Of a stretch of DNA of 64,000 bases, positions 23,295-36,421 are shown in pieces. Origin of the DNA: Hemileia vastatrix (lineage: Eukaryota > Basidiomycota > Pucciniomycetes > Pucciniales > Zaghouaniaceae); assembly GCA_030280995.1 (NCBI GenBank), contig JASXTE010000008.1, forward strand, positions 24,425,193 through 24,489,192, read 5' to 3'. The notes below the pieces were generated by a model that was given only the letters and a program-made list of their open reading frames with translations, did no database searches and was not told where the DNA came from. A program made the position numbers and the translations under genes. Numbering within the stretch: position 1 is the stretch's first letter; every line of letters starts with the position of its first letter.

Positions 23295-26200
23295 GAACCT
23301 CCATGTCTTAAGGACTGGAGTTGCCTTAAACCGCTTGAGATTCATTCTTTTTAAGGAGGATATCCCCTTCAGTTGTCTTATAGACTCTTGAGCTTCAATT
23401 TCTTTTGTTAGTTTATCTTTTGCCGAGAAGCTTCAACTAACATTTACAGATATCGATCGAACTCCCATCTATTTGGTCGAATAAGAGGAACCCAAATATT
23501 GGGTAAGTAAGAAAGTTTTATGGGTTTTCAACTTTCCGAATTTTCCCCCCTTCGAGTGGGAATTATCAGTCTTGGACGCCCCAAGGATGGACGATACCAT
23601 TCTTGGCCATGACTTTTTAACGCATTGGAATCCCGAAATTGATTGGACTAGGGGATTGATCACCCCACGCTCTAAGTATATTTCTGATTCTTCAATGCAG
23701 GTCAATAGGGAGTTAAACAACCCGCCTGACAACGTCCTGCTAGAGGACAAATCTCTGCCAGATGACTTGCAAGCATCTGTACCTTCTTTAAATGAGCAAT
23801 TGGCTAACCCTTCTAGCTCGATGACTTCACTTGAAGAGGATTTAAATTGCCTCGAAGTAATTGAATTCTGCTTTCTCAATACAGGTATCCCCTTGACAGA
23901 TTCTCTCGAAGATGAAGAAGACGACCAAATAAACGTTGAAGCCATCAAATCAACTCTACCGGAAATCTACCACAATTTCCTCGATGTTTTCTCAATCCGC
24001 AAGGCCGATAAGTTACCACCTCATCAACCCTACGACCATCAAATAGAGTTAATAGGCCCAGTACCTCCGGCAGGTCCTGTCTATTCTTTATCGAAGGACG
24101 AATCTCAAGTTCTTCAAGACTACATTGCAGAGAATGTAGCCAAAGGTTTCATCAGAGCCAGTAAATCTCCAACTGGCTCCCCTGTCCTCTTTGTAAAAAG
24201 AAGGACGGTAGTCTTAGGTTGTGTGTTGACTATAGAAAACTCAACACAGTCACGAAGAAGAATGCATATCCTGTTCCTCCTATGTCATTACTTCTTACCC
24301 TTTTCAATGGTGCTAATTTCTTTTCTAAAATTGATCTTAGAGGCGCTTACAATCTTATTCGCATTGCGGAAGGTCATGAACCACTGACTGCAATGCGCAC
24401 TAGATTTGGTAGTTTTGAATATTTAGTTATGCCTTTTGGATTATGTAACGCACCTTCAACTTTTCAAACTTTTGTTAATGATATCTTTCAAGATGTTGTT
24501 GAACAATTTGTAGTCGTCTATTTAGATGATATTTTAATATTCTCGAAAACACTGGATGAACATATTCATCATGTTCGACAGGTCCTAAATCGTCTTCGAG
24601 ATCATGGTCTCTACGCCAAGCATAATAAATGCGAATTCCACCTCAAATCAATTGATTTTTTGGGTTTTACATTGTCTACTGACGGTTTAGTCATGGATGA
24701 CAAAAAAGTCCAGAAAATCCTGGAATGGCCTGAGCCCAAAAACATTAAATCACTCCAAGTATTTTTGGGTTTTGCAAACTTCTATAGAAGATTTGTTAAA
24801 GATTACTCTAAAACTATTTCCAATCTTACTTCTCTTCTTAGATAAGATATTCCTTTTGTTTTTACTTCTACAGAACGAAAGGAATTCGAAGCACTAAAAA
24901 AGGTGTTCACCACAGCCCCAATTCTTCCACATTTTGATCCTTCTGCCTCGACAATAGTTGAGACAGATGCGAGTGATTATGCTATTGCAGGGGTCATCTC
25001 CCAATTAAATCCTGAAACAAATTTGTTTCATCCTGTTGCTTTTGAGTCACGCAAACTCATAGCCGCAGAATTAAATTATGAAATTCATGACAAAGGGCTT
25101 TTAGCTATTATCCATTGTCTTAAAAAATGGCGTTCTTTTCTTCTCAGCCTAGATAGTCCTTTTCAAATTTTAACAGATCACAATGATTTGAAATACTTCA
25201 TGTCTTCTAAAGTGTTAACCAGGCGTCAAGCCAGGTGGGCTGAATTTTTGTCTGAATTTTCTTTCTCTATTTCCTATCGCCCAGGAAAAAACTGCATTGT
25301 CCCAGATATCTTGTCACGTCGGGACGACGTTTAGCCACAGCTGGGGGACACATTTGCTGACAAGAACCCAGCAAATGTGCAATCAATCTTCAACGAATCA
25401 ATGTTAACGACTCATCAACTTAATTCGTTGACAATTCAATCTTTTCGAAATCCACTATCCAACATCCTCGAAGCTCAGTCGAAGGACAAATATTGTTTAG
25501 TGTTAAAAGACAAAATACTCTCGAAGCAAGGGGCCAAAAGATTTAGTATTGAATCAGGTCTATTAGTCTTCGAAGGTAGAGTAGTCATACCCGACAACAA
25601 TGAGATAAAATTATGGATTTTCAATAGTTGACATGATTCTCCGTTAGCTGGTCATTTTGGGGTTGATAAAACCTACCAGTTAATTGCGAGGGATTTCTTC
25701 TGGCCAGGTATGACCAAGGAAATCAAGGCCTATATAAAATCTTGTTACGAATGTAATAGGAATAAGGCTCCCCGTCACCGGAAGCATGGGTTGCTTCAAC
25801 CACTTCCTATTCCCTCTAAAACTTGGGAATCTTTATCGATGGATTTCTTTTCTCAACTTCCTATTTCTAATGATTTCGATGCTATATTAGTAATAGTAGA
25901 TAGATTTTCAAAAATGTCTATTTTTATTAAAACCACTACTACTGCTACAGCAGAAGATTTGTCAAAATTGTTTTTAGAATATGTATTTTCTAAACACGGC
26001 TTACCAAATGATATTATTTCAGATAGAGGCTCATTGTTTGTATCCACATTCTGGACCCAACTGTGTCGACAACTCAATATCACGAGGAATCTCTCCACAG
26101 CCTATCACCCTGAAACCGATGGTCAAACAGAAAGAGTTAACCAAATCCTTGAACAATATCTTCGAATGTATGTTAGTTACCAACAAGACGATTGGACCAC

Positions 26201-26888
26201 ATGGCTACCATTGGCCGAATTTGCTTATAATAACTCGACTCATTCTTCGACACGACAATCTCCCTTCGAAACCATTTATGGACGACATCCTCGATTCAAC
26301 TCAATTCATGTAGGAACTAATCATCCTGCGGAACATTATCTTCGAACTATATCACGACTCCAAGAAGAACTTAAAACAAATTTGGAATCAGCGATTCGAA
26401 GATACAAGGAACAGGCTGACAAACATCGACAATCTGCTCCTTCCTTTAAACCAGGTGACAAAGTATGGCTCGATGCACGAAACATCCGAACAACAAGACC
26501 ATCAAAGAAACTGGCTGAAAAGCGCTTGGGACCATTCGAAATCGACTCTGAAGTCTCTAAAACTGCATTTCGACTCAAGTTACCTCCTAAATGGCAGGCA
26601 ATTCACCCTGTTTTCCATGTATCTCTCCTGGAACTGGCTCGAGAAATATACCCGGGCAAGAACCAACCCCCTCCGGAACCGGTTGAAGTAGAAGATCATC
26701 TAGAGTGGGAAGTAAGTCGTATCCTTGATTCAAGAATACGCAAGGGGAAACTTCAATACCTCGTGGAATGGGAAGGCTTCCTCAATGACTCAGACAAAAC
26801 ATCCTGGGAACCAGCCATCAATGTTTCTAACGCTCCTGAACTCCTAAAATCTTTTCATGCAAAATATCCTTTAAAACCAAAACCTTAA
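23239..26888 (+). pseudogene. Gypsy B2 pol (PR-RT-RH-IN-chromodomain)
   Basis: About 1,216 codons in the -1 frame. The protease active site reads Asp-Ser-stop-Ala because GGA became TGA (about 23389). Other breaks are a stop near 23482, a one-base loss near 24197, and stops at about 24842, 25332 and 25629. Reverse transcriptase (LDDILIFSKT), RNase H (VETDASDYAIAG), integrase (CYECNRNKAPRH, MDFF, SDRGSLF, TDGQTERV) and a chromodomain (VSRILDSRIRKGKLQYLVEW, then EGFLNDSDKTSWEP) are all recognisable. The final frame (25710-26888) is intact. The chromodomain is the usual targeting module of chromoviruses. Confidence 0.92.
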
Positions 26889-27849
26889 AATTTCTTTACT
26901 TAAATTTTTTTTTTTCTTTTTCTTTCTTTCTTTAAAATCTAAAACACCTCTTAAATTTCTTAGCCTTGTTTTCTTTTTTCTCTCTTCTTTTTTCTTTCTT
27001 CTCCTTCTATAAATTTCCTCCAAAACCAACTAAAAATAAAATCAAAAATAAAATTAAATACAATAAAATAAAATAAAATCAAATCAAAATTAAAATTAAA
27101 TAAAATTAAATTAAATTAAATAAAATAAAATAAAATAAAATAAAATAGGATAAACATAAATAATAAAATAAAATAAAAAAACTCATAAATCTCTCTAAAT
27201 ATTTTCTTTCTTTTCTTCTTCAATTCTTTAAATACATTCTTTTCTTAAATTTAAAATTCTCTTCAAAAATTTCTCTTTCAAAAAATTTATTCTCTCTTTT
27301 AAAGACTTTCTTTCCTTCGAATCATCAAATCCTGTATGGCACGACCATTTCCTCGAACTTAACTTCAACCCCTGAATCTCCCTATAATAATTCTTCGAAA
27401 CAAATAAATCTTCTTTTCAAACTCTCTTAAATTCTACACTTTGTTTTTTTCTTTTCTTTCTCCTCTTTTTTCAAACTAAAATTTCTTAAAAAAAAAAAAA
27501 AAAAAAAATTTAAAATCCTCAATTTAACAAACTCATCTCGATCACAAAACCGTTTCTTTTTCTCTCTCTTTTCTTACATAAAAATTTTTCTTTTAAAAAC
27601 ACTAAAACTTCCTTCAATTAAAACAACCTTTTTTCTTTCTTTAAAATTCTTCTTTCAAATTCTAAAATTTTTTATTTAAAACTTCTTTTTTCTTTTTTTT
27701 TCTCTTCTTTTTCTTTCTCTCAAATCTTGTAAAATTAACAACATTCCCCTACAATAAAAAAAATAATACTAATAATAAAATAAAATCAAAAAATAAAATA
27801 AAACTAAAATACAATTTTTTTTTCTACTTCTTTCCATCTCCTTTTCATT
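26889..27849. repeat. Low-complexity spacer in B2
   Basis: Lies between the convergent ends of pol and the antisense gene. Pyrimidine-rich stretches, an (AAAAT)n microsatellite at about 27035-27175 and a poly-A run at about 27488-27508. No gene is visible. Confidence 0.8.
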
Positions 27850-28801
27850 TCAAATTTTTTCTTTTAATTTTTCTCGAACCAATCTTTTCATTTTCTCCAA
27901 AACTACCCTTATCTCCTTCCTGCATTTATCAAATACCTCCTCCTCTCCTACCGGAACCACCTCTCCAATCTCCAAGAGCTCCTCCGCCACGTCGAAGGAA
28001 GCAGCGTCAATAATAGCGTCGACCTCCCCACATAGTTCTTCCGCAAACCTTACTCGTCGACCTTGAGGAGGTTTCTTCGACCACACCTGGTCCAGGGTGT
28101 CTTCGGGCTCTTCAACTACTTCCGTGGCTGGAGGGTTTGCCTCAGTTGGTATAACTGGCGCAGGCTCCGCAATCGGCTCTTCCAGGTTATTCGATGTCTA
28201 AAACAAGACTCATCAGTAACTTAATCCTTGAAATAAAACAATTAAAACTTACCTCAAAGATGGGATCAGGCTCCAGAAATAACCTGGGCGCCACTTCGAC
28301 TTCTGCCTCTCTCTCTTCCTCATCGTCCTCGATGACCACCCGTCGTTTCTTGGGTGCCCACCCTGGAACAGGGACTTCATCTTCATCCTCCTCCACAAAT
28401 TAGTTGACCTCTTCCTCGACACCTCGCTTCGAAATCGTGGCCTGGGTTACCCAGGTTGAGATCTCGTTGTTCATCTCCTTATCATTTTCCCCCACTGATT
28501 GTTCATCTTCGATCGAGACATCCCAAATGTCTTCAACCACCTCTTTGGTCTTCTGAACTACCCAAAATTTTGTTTTTGTAAATCGTTTTTCGATTTCCGC
28601 GTTCTTCGTCAACGCATCGCACACCACTCGCCGCCAACGGCAAAACTCGCATTTCTGGCGAGGTCCTCGAGTCGCCGTACTTTTGACAAAGAAATATTCC
28701 ATGCTTTCACAAGCCGTGCAAGTCTGTGAAAACTGTTGTATGATTATTCCCCCATCCGCTTTAGGGTGTGGAGGCGTGGGTGTGGGAGTAGGGCAGTTCA
28801 T
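27850..28801 (-). pseudogene. Antisense spliced Cys-cluster gene of gypsy B2
   Basis: Starts 109 nt inside the 3' LTR and runs against pol. Exon 1 is 28801-28253, a 55-nt intron (GTAAGT...TTTTAG, branch-like CTGAT) is 28252-28198, and exon 2 is 28197-27850. The phases join to give about 298 codons. The N-terminus has the cluster CX2CX6CX12CX2CX6C; in this copy the third cysteine is Phe and a neighbouring Cys is Arg. An acidic region rich in E and D follows, then basic KKRR, then a charged helical C-terminus ending EKMKRLVREKLKEKI. A TAA in exon 1 (near 28402) breaks this copy, while B1 is intact at that point. I infer a nucleic-acid-binding accessory protein; the function is unknown. Confidence 0.7.
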
Positions 28802-28909
28802 TATAAAATAAATAATTGAGAGATGAGGGAAAAAGTATTAGACAAGGGAAATTAGTGTGGGAAGATGGTTCAAGCTCAACGGAGTTCGCGTTTTTTATAC
28901 CCAGGAATC

Positions 28910-29685
28910 TGTCACACGCCACGTGACACTCAAAGCGAAATTAACTCAACAAATCAATAATATTGAGTCCTAAATCTATACTCGAAGCGCAGAAAGCAAT
29001 TCTCCATAGCAACTGTGATTTTCCTTTGTGTACTGCTATTTAACTGCGCTAGCCTAAACTCTAAATCTAAATTAGTCAATCTCCCAATAGGGTACCTTAG
29101 TCCTTTTCAATAAGCAACGCACAGCGCTAGGATCAACGAAATAGTATAGTAGTAGTTTTTTTTCCATTAAAGTTGTTAATTAATTAAGAGGGACAAATTG
29201 AGCATGAACGGATATTTAGTAGAGAGGGTCTTAATGTATGTTAGTAATGGTCAATGGAACGGGAATGCTGTGATGGAAGGGAGGTCAATGCGAGGAGGAA
29301 CAAAGGATATAAAAGGAGTTGAGTATTTGGTTCGATATTCCTTAGAATTAAATTATAATATCGTATTTACATTAATAGTGGTAAAAACCTTAAAAGTTAA
29401 ATCATTGTTATTGTATCTTTCTTTTACCTTCTCAAATATTCATTTCTAAATCCTAAATTTTTGATTATTGAGTTTCCAACCCTTCGTGAGATTTTAAGAA
29501 TTATTATTACCTTGGAACTAGTTTATAACTCTTCTCAATCGAACCTCGAACCTATAGCTATTACTTCGAGTGACCTTCGAATCATTTCCTCGAATCATTC
29601 CTCTGTGCTTCGAAGAAGTTTCTAAAAATCCCTCATCTCACTTACAGGAACATCCTCGACCTTAGGCGTAGGTCGTCCGGTGACA
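28910..29685 (+). repeat. Gypsy B2 3' LTR (776 bp)
   Basis: TGTCACACGCC to CCGGTGACA, followed by AGAAT. The terminal ~90 bp hold many TCGA motifs (29527-29615). Confidence 0.92.
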
Positions 29686-31507
29686 AGAATTAAATTATGA
29701 AATTCATGACAAAGAGCTTTTAGCTATTATCCGTTGTCTTAAAAAATGGCGTTCTTTTCTTCTCAGCCTAGATAGTCCTTTTCAAATCTTAACAGATCAT
29801 AATGCTTTGAAATACTTCATGTCTTCTAAAGTGTTAACCAGGCTTCAAGCCAGGTGGGCTGAATTTTTGTCTGAATTTTCTTTCTCTATTTCCTACCGCC
29901 CAGGAAAAAACTGCATTGTCCCAGATATCTTGTCACGTCAGGACGACGTTTACCCACAGCGGGGGGACGCATTTGCTGACAAGAACCCAGCAAATGTGCA
30001 ATCAATCTTCAACGAATCAATGTTAACGACTCATCAACTTAATTCGATGACAATTCAATCTTTTCGAAATCCACTATCCAACATCCTCGAAGCTCAGTCG
30101 AAGGACAAATATTGTTTAGGGTTAAAAGACAAAATACTCTTGAAGCAAGGGGCCAAAAGATTTAGTATTGAATCAGGTCTATTAGTCTTCTAAGGTAGAG
30201 TAGTCATACCCGACAACAATGAGATAAAATTATGGATTTTCAACAGTCGACATGATTCTCCGTTAGCTGGTCATTTTGGGGTTGATAAAACCTACCAGTT
30301 AATAGCGAGGGACTTCTTCTGGCCAGGTATGACCAGGGAAATCAAGGCCTAAATAAAATCTTGTTACGAATGTAATAGGAATAAGGCTCCCCGTCACCAG
30401 AAGCATGGGTTGCTTCAACCACTTCCTATTCCCTCTAAACCTTGGGAATCTTTATTGATGGATTTCATTTCTCAACTTCCTATTTCTAATGATTTTGATG
30501 CTATATTAGTAATAGTAGATAGATTTTCAAAAATGTCTATTTTTATTAAAACCACTACTACTGCTACAGCAGAAGATTTGTCAAAATTGTTTTTAGAATA
30601 TGTATTTTCTAAACATGGCTTACCAAATGATATTATTTCAGATAGAGGCTCATTGTTTGTATCCACATTCTGGACCCAACTGTGTCGACAACTCAATATC
30701 ACGAGGAATCTCTCCACGGCCTATCACCCTGAAACCAATGGTCAAACAGAAAGAGTTAACCAAATCCTCGAACAATATCTTCGAATGTATGTCAGTTACC
30801 AACAAGATGATTGGACCACATGGTTACCATTGGCCGAATTTGCTTATAATAACTCAACTCATTCTTTGACATGACAATCTCCCTTCGAAACCATTTATGG
30901 ATGACATCCTCAATTCAACTCAATCCATGTAGGAACTAATCATCCTGCGGAACATTATCTTTAAACTATATCACGACTCCAAGAAGAACTTGAAACAAAT
31001 TCGGAATCAGAGATTCGAAGATACAAGGAACAGGCCGACAAACATCGAAAATCTGCTCCTTCCTTTAAACCAGGCGACAAAGTATGGCTTGACGCACGAA
31101 ACATTCGAACAACAAGACCATCAAAGAAACTGGCTGAAAAGCGCTTGGGACCATTCGAAATCGACTCTGAAGTCTCTAAAACTGCATTTCGACTCAAGTT
31201 ACCTCCTAAATGACAGGCGATTCACCCTGTTTTCCATGTATCTCTCCTGGAACTGGCTCGAGAAATATACCCGGGCAAGAACCAACCCCCTCCGGAACCG
31301 GTCGAAGTAGAAGATCATCTAGAGTGGGAAGTAAGCCGTATCCTTGATTCAAGAATACACAAGGGGAAACTTCAATACCTCGTGGAATGGGAAGGCTTCC
31401 TCAATGACTCAGACAAAACATCCTGGGAACCAGCCATCAATGTTTCTAACGCTCCTGAACTCCTAAAATCTTTTCATTTGAAATATCCTTTAAAACCAAA
31501 ACCTTAA
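29686..31507 (+). pseudogene. Gypsy B1 pol, C-terminal part (RNase H-IN-chromodomain)
   Basis: Continues the B1 pol cut at 21208: the rest of RNase H ([19 protein letters not shown]), integrase (MDFISQLP, SDRGSLF) and chromodomain. The integrase Asp in the TDGQTERV block reads Asn, and stops occur near 30190, 30350, 30871, 30961 and 31211. At least one (TGA at about 30871) is a CpG C-to-T change relative to B2. Confidence 0.88.
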
Positions 31508-32526
31508 AAAATTTCTTTATTTTAAAATTTTCTTTTCTTTTTCTTTCTTTCTTTAAAATCTAAAACACCTCTTAAATTTCTTAGCCTTGTTTTCTTTTTT
31601 CTCTCTTCTTTTTTATTTCTTCTCCTTCTATAAAATTTCCTCCAAAACCAACTAAAAATAAAATTAAAATAAAAATTAAATAAAATAAAAAATAAATAAA
31701 TAAATAAATAAAATAAAATAAAATAAAATAAAATAAAATAAAATAAATAGAATAAATATAAATAATAAAATAAAATAAAATAAAATAAATAGAATAAATA
31801 TAAATAATAAAATAAAATAAAATAAAATAAATAGAATAAACATAAATAATAAAATAAAAAAAACTCTTAAATCTCTCTAAATATTTTCTTTCTTTTCTTT
31901 TTCAATTCTTTAAATACATTCTTTTCTTTAAATTAAAATTCTTTTTAAAAATTTCTCTTCCAAAAATTTATTCTCTCTTTAAAAAAACTTTCTTTCCTTT
32001 GACTCATCAAATCTTGTACGAAACAACCATTTCCTCGAACTTAACTTCAACCTCTAAATCTCCCTATAATAATTCTTCAAAACAAATAATTCTTCTTTTC
32101 AAATTCTCTTAAATTCTAAATCCTGTTTTTTTCTTTTCTTTCTACTTCCTCTCTTTTCAACTAAAATTTCTTAAAAAAAAAAAAAAAAAAAAAAAATTAA
32201 ATCCTCAATTTAACAAACTCATGTCAATCACAAAACCGTTTCTTTTTCTCTCCCTTTTTTTACATAAAATTTTCCTTTTAAAACATTAAAACTTCCTTCA
32301 ATTAAACAACCTTTTTCTTTTTTTAAATTTCTTCTTTCAAATTCTAAAAATTTTTTATTTTAAACTTCTTTTTTCTTTCTCTCTCTCTCCCAAATCTTAT
32401 AAAATTAATAATATTCACCTACAATAAAAAAATAAAATAAAATAAAATAAAATAAAACTAAAATACAAATTTTTTTCTACTTCTTTACATCTCCTTTTCA
32501 TTTCAAATCTTTTCTTTTAATTTCTC
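31508..32526. repeat. Low-complexity spacer in B1
   Basis: Equivalent of 26889-27849 in B2. Expanded (TAAA)n and (AAAAT)n with a 60-bp unit repeated three times (about 31735-31855), and poly-A at about 32172-32197. No gene. Confidence 0.8.
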
Positions 32527-33453
32527 TCAAACCAATCTTTTCATTTTCTCCAAAACTACCCTTATCTCCTTCCTGCATTTCTCAAATACCTCCTCCTCTC
32601 CTACCAGAACCACCTCTCCCATCTCCAAGAGCTCCTCTGCCACGTCAAAGGAAGCAGCATCAATAATTGTGTCGACCTCCCCACATAATTCTTCCGCGAA
32701 CCTTACTCGTCGACCTTGACGAGGTTTCTTCGACCACACCTGGTCCAGGGTGTCTTCAGGTTCTTCAATTACTTCCGTGGCCGGAGGGTTTGCCTCAGTT
32801 GGTATAACCGGCGCAGGCTCCCCAATTGGCTCTTCAAGGTTATTCGATGTCTAAAACAAAACTCGTCAGTAACTTCATCCTTAAAATAAACAATTAAAAC
32901 TTACCTCGAAGATGGGGTCAGGCTCTAAAAATAACCTTGGCGCCACTTCAACCTCTACCTATCTCTCTTCCTCGTCATCCTCGATGACCACCCGTTGTTT
33001 CTTGGGTGCCGGCCCTGGAACAGGGACTTCATCTTCATCTTCCTCCACCAACTCGTCAACCTCTTCCTCAACACCTCTCTTCGAACTCGTGGCCTGGGTT
33101 ACCCAGGTTGAGATCTCGTTGTTTAATTCCTTATCATTTTCCCCCACTGATTCTTCATCTTGAATCGAGACATCCCAAATGTCTTCGACCACCTCTTTGG
33201 TTTTAGGGATTACCCAAAACTTAGTCTTGGTAAATCGCTTTGCGATTTCTGCGTTCTTCGTCAACGCATCGCACGCCACTCGTCGCCAACGGCAAAACTT
33301 GCATTTCTGGCAAGGGCCTCGAGTCGCCGTAATTTCTACACAGAAATACTCCATGCTTTCACAAGCCGTGCAAGTTTGTGAAAACTGTCGCGTGATCATT
33401 CCCCCATCCGCTTTAGGGTGTGGAGGCGTAGGTGTGGGAGTGGGGCAGTTCAT
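32527..33453 (-). pseudogene. Antisense spliced Cys-cluster gene of gypsy B1
   Basis: Ortholog of 27850-28801. Exon 1 is 33453-32905, the intron is 32904-32851 (54 nt, GTAAGT...TTTTAG), and exon 2 starts at 32850. Here all six cysteines are present: C28, C31, C38, C51, C54 and C61 (CTACESMEYFC, then CKFCRWRRVAC). A TAG near 32959 interrupts the acidic region, and CGA to TGA trims the last residues of exon 2. The breaks lie at different places from those in B2, so the ancestral gene was open. Both copies conserve the intron. Confidence 0.72.
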
Positions 33454-33563
33454 TATAAAAAAGCGAAATTAATAAGTGAGGAAAAAATTATTAGAAGAAG
33501 GGAAACTAGTGTGGGAAGATGGCTCAAGCTCAATGGAGTTCGCAATTTTTATACCGGGGCATC

Positions 33564-34315
33564 TGTCATGCGCCACGTGACACTCGAGGCAAAATCAGCT
33601 CATTAAATAAATAATATCGAGTCCTAAATCTATACTCGAAGCGCAAAAAGCAATTCTCCATAGCAACTGAGATTTCCTTTGTGTACTTACTATTTAACTG
33701 CGCTAGCCTAAACTCTAAATCTAAATTAGTCAATCTCCCAATAGGGTACCTTAGTCCTTTTCAATAAGCGACGCACAGCACCAGGTTCAACGAAATAGTA
33801 CAGTAGTAGTTTTCATTAAAGTTTTGTTAATTAATTAAAAAGGGGTAAATTGAGCATGGACGGATATTTAGCGAAGAGGGTCTAAGTGTATGTTAGTAAT
33901 GGTCAATGGAAGGGAGGTCAATGCAAGGAGGAACAAAGGATATAAAAGGGGTTGGGTATTTGGTTTGATATTCCTTAGAATTAAATTATAAAATCGTATT
34001 TACATTAATAGTGGTAAATCTTTAAAGTTAAAATCATTGTTATTGTATCTTTCTTTTATTTTCTAAATATTCATTTCTAAATCCTAAATCTTTGATTATT
34101 GAGTTTCAAACCCTTTATGAGATTTTAAGAATTACTATTACCTTTGAAACTAGTCTTTAATTCTTCTCGAACGAACCTCGAACCTGTAGCTCTTACTTCG
34201 AGTGACCTTCGAATCATTTCCTCGAATCATTCCTCTGTGCTTCGAAGAAGTTTCTAAATCCCTCATCTCACTTTCAGGAACATCCTCGACCTTGTACGTA
34301 GGTCTTCCAGTGACA
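33564..34315 (+). repeat. Gypsy B1 3' LTR (752 bp)
   Basis: TGTCATGCGCCACGTGACA to CAGTGACA. It is followed by GTTGG and the host segment, which in the other host copy reads ATATGGGTTGGGATG without interruption (around 13831-13845). Confidence 0.88.
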
Positions 34316-35856
34316 GTTGGGATGAAAGGAAGGTGATTTGCATATGATTGGAAGGGTGTGGGTATTGATGAACTGAATTGTGGTTGAGAGAATTTTAGAA
34401 AAGTAGGATGTATTTGACCCCATGTTTGAGACCCCAAGCTACAAATCAGTCATGTTTCATGCTGTGTTTGAGTGGTGTTCCTCAAATGAAACATGCTAGT
34501 CATCTTTGCTAAGGTTTGACACCCCTTTATAATATTTAAAAAATATGAACTATTGATTTCTTATCAATGGCATTAAATTTCAAGAAAAATTGTGAACTTC
34601 AGCTTAAAAATTAGTGATTCTGGCAAATTAGGGTAGCATCATTAGAGAGAGATGGTGAAATATAGTCATATCCCAGAAAGAAATGATCATAAATATTGTT
34701 TTAGTTATAATTCTTGACATTTTGTTGATCTATTTTTCCAATTTTGTTGAATTTTCAGTTGAGTGACCAATGAAAATCAAAAAAAGCTTGTTGACATTAT
34801 TATTTTATTTGGCCAATAATAAATATTTTTTGAAAATTATATTTTAAATATAACTATTTTCAGTGCCTCTTTCCAATGGTGCTAGTCTCAAAGCTTTACA
34901 AGTACCAGTGTTAAAGTTTAAATTCTCATTATTAAATAAATTTTAATGCCATGAAAAAGTTACCCATTGAGTTAAACTTTTGATATGATATTATGAATTT
35001 AGAGCTCTAAATTATTTATTTATTTGAATAATTTCATGTTATTTTAGTGATGATTTTGAGGTCAACCAACTTTTTGAAAAGTGAGGAAGACTTTATTTTG
35101 TGGACTGTCCATTTTCAGCCTTATAACCTAAAACAAATTAATTAAAATTAGTTAAATATATGTAATTTTTTTTGCTTCCTAAATGCACCTATATAAACTT
35201 TCTGAAACAGCTGGAAGTAAAAATTCTGAGATATTTAATTATTGTAAGACCCCTTAGCTCCAATATTAAAAAATCATTAACACAATCCTTTAAAAAGCAT
35301 AATTAAGCCTTTATTATTTAAATTAAGTCCAAAAGACCTTGAAAAAAAAAATGAAACTGTCCTATGAATCCTAATTCAGCCAATACTTGACTAACTTTGA
35401 CCATAAGCTGCAGTAAGTAAATACAATGAAAAAAAAGAAAGAAATGAAAGGGACTTATAATTTTTTTAGGGGTATAAAACCCTTGGAAACCTTTCGAAAA
35501 CTTTATCATGCTGAAGGCTATGGAAGTATTTTTTGAAAAAATTTGGCAAACCAAAATGATTATGAAACTGGCATTTTTTTTGAAAAATTGCTGCTTTAAT
35601 TAAAAATAAGGCCATTCTTTTGTGTTGACCTATATCAGAACTATGGCTGTTGTATTTTGGAAATACACACTTAGACAAGTGCAAATGAGTAATTACAAAT
35701 TTCCAAGTTTGGCACCTAGTTTTTTTAAAAAAATATGGATAATAATTGATCTATTTCATTTTTATTTAATATTAATTTAATAGTGGATTGAAGTACTTTG
35801 ATACCTCCTGTTAAGTCCTTTCAAATGAATGGCTGCTTATGCTCTAAGAAATAACT
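34316..35856. repeat. Host segment, copy without gypsy A (empty site)
   Basis: 34316-34438 matches 13837-13959 and 34439-35856 matches 16061-17475. The join at GACCCCAAGCTACAAATC is the intact target for the gypsy A insertion. No gene is seen. Confidence 0.92.
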
Positions 35857-36421
35857 GAATATCAGAATTAAAACATTTTTCTAGTGATGTAATGAGGCTT
35901 CTGTAAGCCAAAAGCGCTGAGTTTCCTTTTAATATACTACACATTTTTATATTACAAAGAAATACAACATGAATGTTTGAGCTCAGTTATGGTATAATTC
36001 AATGCATATTTTGTTGTAATCATTCAACAAAATGAAAAACCATAGCATGACTAATACTAAGACACTGGAGCTGAAAATTGGAATTTTCCATTCTAAAATT
36101 TTAGAGATAATGATCTTTTGGTCAATGCCCACCTGATTTTCTGTAGTAATGCTGCTTAAATCAGTTATGAATTACACATACACTAGGGGTTTTCAAACAT
36201 GGCCAATTTTCAAACAAATTTAATTAATTTCAAATCATATAATAATAGGAATCCCCTCTATGTTAAGTCATCAAAAGAAGGATTTTTAGGAGTAAAAACC
36301 ATCATAATTGAAATTTTTCAGTTATTGATATGATAAAAAAATGAGATTTTCTAATGGCTTATTTGCCATTTGTGGGATCCCCTATAGACTACGTTTGCTT
36401 TTAGCCCAGCCAAGACCATTT
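35857..36421. other. Unannotated AT-rich spacer
   Basis: Downstream of the candidate host gene. No frame, repeat or RNA gene that I can support. Confidence 0.6.

Larger units (their letters stand above)
21209..29685 (+). mobile_element. Gypsy B2, complete nested element
   Basis: Two 776-bp LTRs and a 5-bp duplication AGAAT (21204-21208 and 29686-29690). The target is the RNase H part of B1; joining the flanks restores the sequence seen intact in B2 itself (GCAGAATTAAATTATG at about 25064). It carries gag, pol and an antisense spliced gene, all damaged by point mutations. Confidence 0.95.

Noticed and set aside
27035..27175. Replication origin or centromere-like AT array
   Set aside because: Simple (AAAAT)n microsatellite inside the retroelement spacer, also in B1 at different length.
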